Below, one piece after another: positions 58,411-64,000 of a stretch of 64,000 bases of DNA. Where the stretch lies: NCBI GenBank assembly GCA_963821345.1, contig CAWGDM010000002.1:124001-188000 (forward strand), in the 5' to 3' direction. How positions within the stretch are numbered: position 1 is the stretch's first letter; every line of letters begins with the position of its first letter. Position numbers and translations under genes: made by a program. Source of the stretch: WHSW01 sp963821345 (GTDB lineage: Bacteria; Actinomycetota; Thermoleophilia; Solirubrobacterales; 70-9). The notes beneath the pieces were generated by a model. That model was not told the origin of the DNA. It worked only from the letters and a program-made list of their open reading frames with translations, and did not search any database.

Positions 58411-58997
58411 GCGGGCTCGCGCCCGACTTCTTCGAGCGCTCGGTCCACGAGGTCGCTCGCGAGCTGATCGGCTGCGAGCTTCGGATAGGCGGTGCCGCCG
58501 GGGTGATCGTCGAGACCGAGAGCTACGAGCGCGACGACCCTGCCTGCCATGCGTACGTCGGCCTCACTCCGCGTACGGCGACCCTGTTCGGGCCGCCGGG
58601 GCGCGCCTACGTGTACCTGTCATACGGCATTCACAGCCTGCTCAATTTCGTCTGCGAGCCCGAGGGCACTGCCGCAGCGGTGTTGATCAGGGCGCTCGAG
58701 CCGACCGAGGGCATTGAGGCGATGCGCCGTCGCCGCGGCCGAGCTCAGACGCGCGAGCTGTGCTCGGGTCCGGGCAAGCTGACGGTCGCGCTCGGGGTCG
58801 GGCTGGAGCTCAACGGGGCGCGCGTGGACAGGGCGCCGTTCGAGCTCCGCGGCCGCGAGGGCGACTGGCGACGGGTGGCGGTAGCGACCGGCCCGCGGAT
58901 CGGGATCAGCAAGGCGACCGAGCTGCCGTGGCGCTTCTGCGCCGCCGAGAGCCCGTACCTGTCGCGTCCGCTGTCGGTCGCCGCCCGGGCGGCCTGA
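58407..58997 (+). CDS. 3-Methyladenine DNA glycosylase (AAG/Mpg family)
   Basis: 196 residues. The start APDFFERSVHEVARELIGCE is typical; the catalytic E lies in VIVETESYERDDPACHAYVG near 37, GRAYVYLSYGIHSLLNFVC near 69 has the base-flipping tyrosines, and LCSGPGKLTVALGV near 117 and PRIGISKATELPWRF near 155 complete the family. Removes alkylated or deaminated purines. GTG inside the argH stop (GTGA). Confidence 0.93.
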   Translation: MSGLAPDFFERSVHEVARELIGCELRIGGAAGVIVETESYERDDPACHAYVGLTPRTATLFGPPGRAYVYLSYGIHSLLNFVCEPEGTAAAVLIRALEPTEGIEAMRRRRGRAQTRELCSGPGKLTVALGVGLELNGARVDRAPFELRGREGDWRRVAVATGPRIGISKATELPWRFCAAESPYLSRPLSVAARAA

Positions 58998-59006
58998 GCC
59001 CGCGCC

Positions 59007-61505
59007 TCAGCCCGCCGAGACGCCGCCGCCGGCCGGCGCCGGCGCGGTGCCGCCGGCTCCACCACCGCCGCCAGTAGCGGGGGCGGCCGGGGCGCTCTCG
59101 GGCGGCGCCGCGGGCGCGGGGGTGGCCGGTGCGGAGTCGACCGGCGGCGCGGTCGACGAGTCGGTGGCCGGGGACGTGGTCGAGGACGACGACGAGGATG
59201 TTGAACCGGCCGCCTGGTCGGCCTTGTGGTCGGCCTGGGCCGCTGCGTAAGCGGAGGCGATCTGGGAGAAGATCAGCGCCGGGAAGGTGCCCCCGTCGAC
59301 CGGGCCGCCGGCGAACTCGGTCTCCATCGGCGTCACCGTGTCGCGGTAGCCGACCCAGATGCAGGCCGTGAAGTCGGGCGTGGCGCCGCAGAACCAGGCG
59401 TCGCCGTTGTCGTCGGTGGTTCCGGTCTTGCCCCAGGTCGGCTCGCTGTTCTGGGCCCGGCGGCCGGTACCCGAGCTGACCACGGTGAAGAGCACGTCCT
59501 TGGCGGTCTGGGCGACGGTCGGGTCGACCACCTGCTTGGTGACCAGCTTGTTGACGCCGCTGGCTCCGGTCTGATCGGGCACCGGGTCGCCCTGCTGGTA
59601 ACAGTCGTTTTCGCAGTCGCCGCCGTCCATCACATCGAGGATCCCGACCGGGCCCCCGGAACTGGCCGCCATCGTCCCGGAGAGCCGCTGGCCGTCGGCC
59701 GCCAGGGTGCTGTAGGCGTGGGCCATCTCCAGCGGGGTGACACCCGTCTCCAGGCCGCCGAGGATCAGCGCCGGGTTGTATGGCTGCCACGGGCCGTCAA
59801 GGATCGAGTAGTCGAAGCCCTGGGTCGAGGAGAGATCGGTCTCGATCCCCATCTCCTTCGCGGTCGCGGCGACGTTCTGGACCCCGACCTGGGTACCGAG
59901 CTGGGAGTAGACCGAGTTGTCGGAGTACGTGGTCGCGGTCGCGATCGAGGCCGAGCCGAGGTAGGAGTCGTTGTAGTTGTTGACCCGGAAGAGGTCGTTG
60001 ACGACCTTGTCCCCCTTGCCGTTCTTCTTCGGCGCCTTGACCCGGAAGGGGATCTGCTGCGGGGCCGAGGCGAACACCTCGCCGGTCGAACGGCCCTGTG
60101 AGAGCGCCGTGACCAGGGTGAACGGCTTGAACGAGGATCCGGGCTGGCGGTGGCCGTTGGTCGCCAGGTTGAACGGCGAGTCGTCGTAGTTGGAGCCGCC
60201 GACCATTGCCAGCACGCCGCCGGTCTTGTTGTCGATCACGACGGCCGAGCCGGTCGGCGGGATGCCGGCGAGGGTCGACTGGATGATCGTCTGGACGCGG
60301 TTCTGGAGGTCGAGGTCAAGGCTCGATTTGATCTGTAGGCCGCCGCCGAACGCCTCGCCTGCGCCGTAGCGGTCGACCAGCTGCTGGCGCAGCCAGGTGG
60401 TGAAGTAGGGGGCGGCCGAGTTCTCGGCCGGCGGGGTGATCTCCTTCGCGGTCGGGATCGGGATCTGGATGTACTTCGCGTACTCCTCCGGGGTGATGTA
60501 GCCCTGATCGCGCATGTTGGCGAGCACCTGGTTGCGCCTCGCCGTCGCGTTCTCGGGGAATGTGCGCGGCGAGTAGGCGCTCGGCGAGGAGATGATCCCG
60601 GCGAGCATCGCCGCCTCCCAAGGCAGCAGCTGCGAAGCGCAGGGCTCGGTGCTCTCGCCCTCGCCGCAGCCGGGGTGGTTGTAGGAGAAGTAGGTGTGGG
60701 CGGCGGCCTCGATCCCGGTCGCGCCCTCGCCGAAGTAGATCTCGTTCAGGTACTCGGTGAGGATCTTGTCCTTCGACCATTGGCGCTCGAGGTGATAGGC
60801 GAGCGCCGCCTCGCGCAGCTTCTGGAACACGGTGCGGCTGTTCTGGGCGGCGAGCGCGTTCTTGACGAACTGCTGGGTGATCGTCGAGGCACCCTGCTGC
60901 GCCGAGCCCGAGGTGACGTCCTGCCAGACGGCGCGGGCGATGCCCTGGAAATCGACCCCGTTGTGCTCGTAGAAGCGCCGGTCCTCGATCGCGACCACGG
61001 CCTCCTTGATCACCGGAGCGATTTCGTCGGAGCCGAGCAGGATTCGCCCCTGGTTGTTGGTCAGGGTGGCGAGCTTGGTTCCGTAGGCGTCGTAGACGAC
61101 CGAGTTCTCGGCGGCCTTGTACTGCTGACGGCTCTCCAGCGAGGGCAGGTCCTGGGCGACCGCCATCATGATCCCGAAGATCCAGGAGACGAAGGCGAGC
61201 GCGCCGAGCCCGAGGACGACGAAGCCGAAGCGCAGCTTGCGCATCCTCGGCTTCTGGCGCTTCTCCGCCTCACCGATGTCCACCGGCGGCGCGACCGCCC
61301 GGCGGCGACGCCAGCGGCGTTGGCGCTCCGGCTTGCCGCCGAGCGCCTTCTCGTGCTCGCGCAGCGCCTCGCCGGCACGCTCGCGTTTGCGGGCCTGGCG
61401 CTTGGCCTTCTCCTCACGACGCTCCTCGGCGGAGCGCATGCGTCGCCGGCGACGCGGTTTCGGCGCGTCGCCGTTCGCGGAATCGTTGTCGGAACCGGAG
61501 CCCAT
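59007..61505 (-). CDS. Bifunctional class A penicillin-binding protein
   Basis: 832 residues. A very basic cytosolic region (about 1-90; RRRRRMRSAEERREEKAKRQ) precedes one membrane helix (LRFGFVVLGLGALAFVSWIF). The glycosyltransferase (GT51) domain has the catalytic E in VAIEDRRFYEHNGVDFQGIA near 170, with ASTITQQFVKN and LTEYLNEIYFGEGATGIEAA. The transpeptidase has the S-x2-K in GSSFKPF near 453, S-x-N in YSDNSVYSQ near 529 and K-T-G in WGKTGTTDDNG near 692. The last 110 residues are a Ser/Pro/Ala/Gly linker. Builds and cross-links peptidoglycan. Confidence 0.95.
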   Translation of the reverse strand: MGSGSDNDSANGDAPKPRRRRRMRSAEERREEKAKRQARKRERAGEALREHEKALGGKPERQRRWRRRRAVAPPVDIGEAEKRQKPRMRKLRFGFVVLGLGALAFVSWIFGIMMAVAQDLPSLESRQQYKAAENSVVYDAYGTKLATLTNNQGRILLGSDEIAPVIKEAVVAIEDRRFYEHNGVDFQGIARAVWQDVTSGSAQQGASTITQQFVKNALAAQNSRTVFQKLREAALAYHLERQWSKDKILTEYLNEIYFGEGATGIEAAAHTYFSYNHPGCGEGESTEPCASQLLPWEAAMLAGIISSPSAYSPRTFPENATARRNQVLANMRDQGYITPEEYAKYIQIPIPTAKEITPPAENSAAPYFTTWLRQQLVDRYGAGEAFGGGLQIKSSLDLDLQNRVQTIIQSTLAGIPPTGSAVVIDNKTGGVLAMVGGSNYDDSPFNLATNGHRQPGSSFKPFTLVTALSQGRSTGEVFASAPQQIPFRVKAPKKNGKGDKVVNDLFRVNNYNDSYLGSASIATATTYSDNSVYSQLGTQVGVQNVAATAKEMGIETDLSSTQGFDYSILDGPWQPYNPALILGGLETGVTPLEMAHAYSTLAADGQRLSGTMAASSGGPVGILDVMDGGDCENDCYQQGDPVPDQTGASGVNKLVTKQVVDPTVAQTAKDVLFTVVSSGTGRRAQNSEPTWGKTGTTDDNGDAWFCGATPDFTACIWVGYRDTVTPMETEFAGGPVDGGTFPALIFSQIASAYAAAQADHKADQAAGSTSSSSSSTTSPATDSSTAPPVDSAPATPAPAAPPESAPAAPATGGGGGAGGTAPAPAGGGVSAG

Positions 61506-61533
61506 GTGTTCGACCGATCGCGGCTGTCCTGCC

Positions 61534-61651
61534 GGGCACCCCTAGGTGCCCGAGCATGCGGCGAAGCGCCGCGGCGGCCGTCTCGGCGGGAGCCCGACCG
61601 CCCGCGCGGAGTGCCTCGGATCGCGCTGGAAGAGCGAAGCGATCCCCTTTT
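61534..61651. promoter_or_regulatory. Three hairpins in the PBP-tyrS divergent gap
   Basis: GGGCACC/GGTGCCC around CCTA (61534-61551) and GCGGCG/CGCCGC around AAG (61558-61572) are perfect. The third, GGATCG-CGCT against AGCG-AAG-CGATCC (61618-61645), is followed by CC and TTTT, like an intrinsic terminator reading towards tyrS. No gene is seen from 61506 to 61681. They could be an attenuator for an upstream tyrS transcript or the 5' region of the PBP mRNA. Confidence 0.45.
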
Positions 61652-61668
61652 CAGCCGGTGGCGGAGTC

Positions 61669-61674
61669 TAGCAT
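61669..61674 (+). promoter_or_regulatory. -10 hexamer TAGCAT of tyrS
   Basis: TAGCAT is 7 bases before the GTG at 61682 and downstream of the terminator-like hairpin. Confidence 0.55.
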
Positions 61675-61681
61675 TGACCCT

Positions 61682-62845
61682 GTGCCGCCCCCGCCGCTTG
61701 AGACGCTGACCCGCGGGGCGGTGGATGTGCTGCCCGACGGCCGGCTCGCCGAGCAGCTTGCGGGCGATCGGCCCCTGCGCCTGAAGCTCGGCGTCGACCC
61801 GACCAGCCCCGACATTCATCTCGGCCACTGCGTGGTGTTGACCAAGCTGCGTGCGTTCCAGGACGCCGGGCACCTGGTGGTCCTGATCATCGGCGACTAC
61901 ACGGCCAGGGTCGGCGACCCGAGCGGGCGCGACTCGACCCGGCCGGTGCTCACCGACGAGCAGATCGAGGCCAACGCGCACACCTACATGGAACAGGCGT
62001 TCAAGGTGCTCGACCGCGAGCGCACCGAGCTGCGCCACAACAGCGAGTGGCTCGACATGCCGAGCGCCAAGCTCTTCGACCTCGTGCGGCGATTCACCGT
62101 CGCGCGGCTGCTCGAGCGCGACGACTTCACCAGGCGGATGGTTGACGCGCAGCCGATCTCGGCGCTGGAGCTGCTCTACCCGGTGTTGCAGGGTTATGAC
62201 TCGGTCGCGATCGAGGCAGACGTCGAGTTCGGCGGCACCGACCAGAAGTTCAACCTCCTGTTCGGGCGCGACGTCCAGGCCTCCTACGACCAGACCCCGC
62301 AGTCGATCCTGACGATGCCGATCCTCCCGGGAACCGACGGCGTGCGCAAGATGAGCAAGTCGTACGACAACTACATCGGCGTCGACGACCCGCCCGAGGA
62401 GATGTTCGGAAAGCTGATGAGCATCCCCGACTCGGTGATGGGGGAGTACTGGCTGCTGTTGCTCGGCGAGGAGCCCGACGGAACGCGCCCGCCGGTAGAG
62501 GCGAAGCGCGACCTCGCGCGCCGGCTCACCGAGCGCTTCCACGGCGTCGGGTCGGGGGCGGCGGCTGAGGCGGCCTTCGATCGCCTGCACGTGCGCGGCG
62601 AACTCCCTGAGGAGATCCCGGATGCGACGATCGCCGCCGACGCGGACGGCGCCGTGCACCTGCCGGCGCTGATCGCCGCCGAGTTCGGGCTCTCGTCGAG
62701 CGAGGCGCGGCGGCTGATGGCGCAGGGCGGGGTGAAGCTCGACGGCGAGCCGGTCAACCCCGAGGCGCTCGACCTGCCGGCCGAGGCGCTCGACGGCGCC
62801 GTGCTCCAGGTCGGCAAGCGCCGCCACCGGCGCCTGCGGCGCTGA
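61682..62845 (+). CDS. tyrS: Tyrosyl-tRNA synthetase
   Basis: 387 residues, class I synthetase of the TyrRS type common in actinobacteria and gammaproteobacteria (TyrZ-like). The HIGH motif appears as HLGH in PDIHLGHCVVLTKLRAFQDA near 45. LIIGDYTARVGDPSGRD is near 67, VEFGGTDQKFNLLFGRD near 180, the KMSKS motif in GVRKMSKSYDNYIG near 220, and a C-terminal S4 RNA-binding domain runs from about 325 (LSSSEARRLMAQGGVKLDGE). GTG 61682 is chosen from the -10 spacing and the family N-terminus. Confidence 0.95.
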   Translation: MPPPPLETLTRGAVDVLPDGRLAEQLAGDRPLRLKLGVDPTSPDIHLGHCVVLTKLRAFQDAGHLVVLIIGDYTARVGDPSGRDSTRPVLTDEQIEANAHTYMEQAFKVLDRERTELRHNSEWLDMPSAKLFDLVRRFTVARLLERDDFTRRMVDAQPISALELLYPVLQGYDSVAIEADVEFGGTDQKFNLLFGRDVQASYDQTPQSILTMPILPGTDGVRKMSKSYDNYIGVDDPPEEMFGKLMSIPDSVMGEYWLLLLGEEPDGTRPPVEAKRDLARRLTERFHGVGSGAAAEAAFDRLHVRGELPEEIPDATIAADADGAVHLPALIAAEFGLSSSEARRLMAQGGVKLDGEPVNPEALDLPAEALDGAVLQVGKRRHRRLRR

Positions 62846-62857
62846 CGCACGAACTAC

Positions 62858-62872
62858 GCAGGGCGACCCTGC
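62858..62872 (+). terminator. Terminator hairpin after tyrS
   Basis: GCAGGG and CCCTGC around CGA, 12 bases after the tyrS stop, followed by TACATTCT. It separates tyrS from the rRNA operon. Confidence 0.6.
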
Positions 62873-62905
62873 TACATTCTCGCGTCCGTTCCCGGCCTGC
62901 GCGCC

Positions 62906-62934
62906 TTGAACGGTCGACCCTGAAGCGATAAGCT
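62906..62934 (+). promoter_or_regulatory. rRNA operon promoter
   Basis: TTGAAC at 62906-62911 and TAAGCT at 62929-62934 are separated by 17 bases, the best -35/-10 pair in this region. Transcription would start near 62941, about 240 bases before 16S. TTGACA hexamers at 63123 and 63145 have no acceptable -10. Confidence 0.6.
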
Positions 62935-62943
62935 GACTGGTCG

Positions 62944-63051
62944 CGCCCGAAACGGCGTCGCGGTCTTTGAAAACTGAGCAGCGTGCGACCCGGGCACTCG
63001 TGCCCGGGTCCGACAGGTCCGACCATCGCCCGGAACCGTTTCGGGCGATGG
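62944..63051 (+). promoter_or_regulatory. Structured pre-16S leader with boxA-like site
   Basis: CGCCCGAAACGG at 62944-62955, right at the predicted 5' end, is perfectly complementary to CCGTTTCGGGCG at 63036-63047. It encloses the boxA-like GGTCTTTGAAAA (62962-62973) and a perfect 11-bp hairpin (62987-62997 with 63000-63010). The right arm also belongs to a competing 10-bp hairpin CCATCGCCCG/CGGGCGATGG (63023-63051), so the two folds exclude each other. Further stems follow at 63064-63111 and the 14-base palindrome at 63133-63146. Confidence 0.6.
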
Positions 63052-63181
63052 CAGCCAAACCCCGTCATGTCGTTCGCGACTCTGTGTACGTCGCGGGCAT
63101 TAACACATGACACACTTTCCGTTTGACAGAGGAACCGCCGGCGGTTGACACCGACGGTGGATTGAAACCCTCGAGTCACTT

Positions 63182-64000
<819 letters not shown>

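Noticed and set aside
61506..61681. T-box riboswitch before tyrS
   Set aside because: The gap is too short for stem I plus antiterminator, and no AGGGTGG-type T-box sequence is present.
63123..63150. TTGACA hexamers as a second rRNA promoter
   Set aside because: Neither has a recognisable -10 at 16-18 bases, and both lie within stem-forming leader sequence.

Overview
The window comes from a high-GC actinobacterium. GTG, TTG and even CTG starts are common, and stop/start overlaps of the GTGA type join many neighbours. The genes have actinobacterial character: a PcrA helicase with a C-terminal Tudor-like domain, a CysK-CysE pair, GatCAB, and an R/A/P-rich bifunctional PBP. The last 819 bases are the 5' half of a 16S rRNA gene whose sequence looks to me like deep-branching Actinomycetota, most likely Thermoleophilia/Solirubrobacterales. 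That placement is from memory, not from a search.

Layout. 1-1.6 kb: SnoaL-like gene remnants, a VOC protein and two small lipoproteins. 1.6-7.2 kb: cysK-cysE, pcrA, folD and a membrane protein. 7.2-9.2 kb: a GMC oxidoreductase (minus). 9.25-12.7 kb: gatC-gatA-metallopeptidase-gatB. 12.7-14.4 kb: an NDH-2-like dehydrogenase behind a strong palindrome, and a zinc-ribbon membrane protein. 14.4-18.3 kb: a membrane-anchored GT2 (minus) divergent from a UDP-sulfoquinovose synthase (sqdB), then a secreted protein. 18.4-22 kb: ilvB-ilvN-menF. 22-28 kb: menD, menC, menA, menB (minus) and menE (plus), most of classical menaquinone synthesis. 28-31 kb: MDR dehydrogenase, ilvC, DUF4389 protein. 31-35.9 kb: YjbQ and cupin (minus), serC, serA, quinone oxidoreductase. 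35.9-37.7 kb: two convergent membrane proteins whose overlap suggests a one-base frameshift. 37.8-48 kb: leuA with its own leader peptide, a secreted beta-propeller, an SDR, an XRE-cupin regulator, leuC-leuD-methyltransferase-leuB, and a cNMP-binding protein. 48.3-51.5 kb: a giant adenylate cyclase/ATPase (minus). 51.6-59 kb: ilvE, cimA, DegT aminotransferase, HD protein, epimerase (minus), argH, DNA glycosylase. 59-62.8 kb: PBP1 (minus) and tyrS. 62.9-64 kb: rRNA promoter, structured leader and 16S.

Metabolically this is an amino-acid island: branched chain (ilvBN, ilvC, ilvE, leuA, leuCD, leuB, and cimA for threonine-independent isoleucine), serine (serA, serC), cysteine (cysE, cysK) and arginine (argH), plus menaquinone. 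ilvD is not in the window.

The most interesting signals are regulatory. (1) Upstream of leuA a 19-residue leader peptide carries a run of five leucine codons. Eleven bases of that run are an exact anti-Shine-Dalgarno to the leuA ribosome site, and a second crossing helix would make a pseudoknot. (2) A repeated ~55-base junction element sits before serA, leuC, the HD gene and gatB, with a degenerate copy before pcrA. It carries a 5-bp stem that covaries between copies, around a conserved 8-base loop, 3-5 bases before the start codon. (3) At least 16 genes have a TANNNT hexamer 5-9 bases before the start codon, which implies widespread leaderless transcription. (4) A Tam-like methyltransferase is embedded between leuD and leuB.
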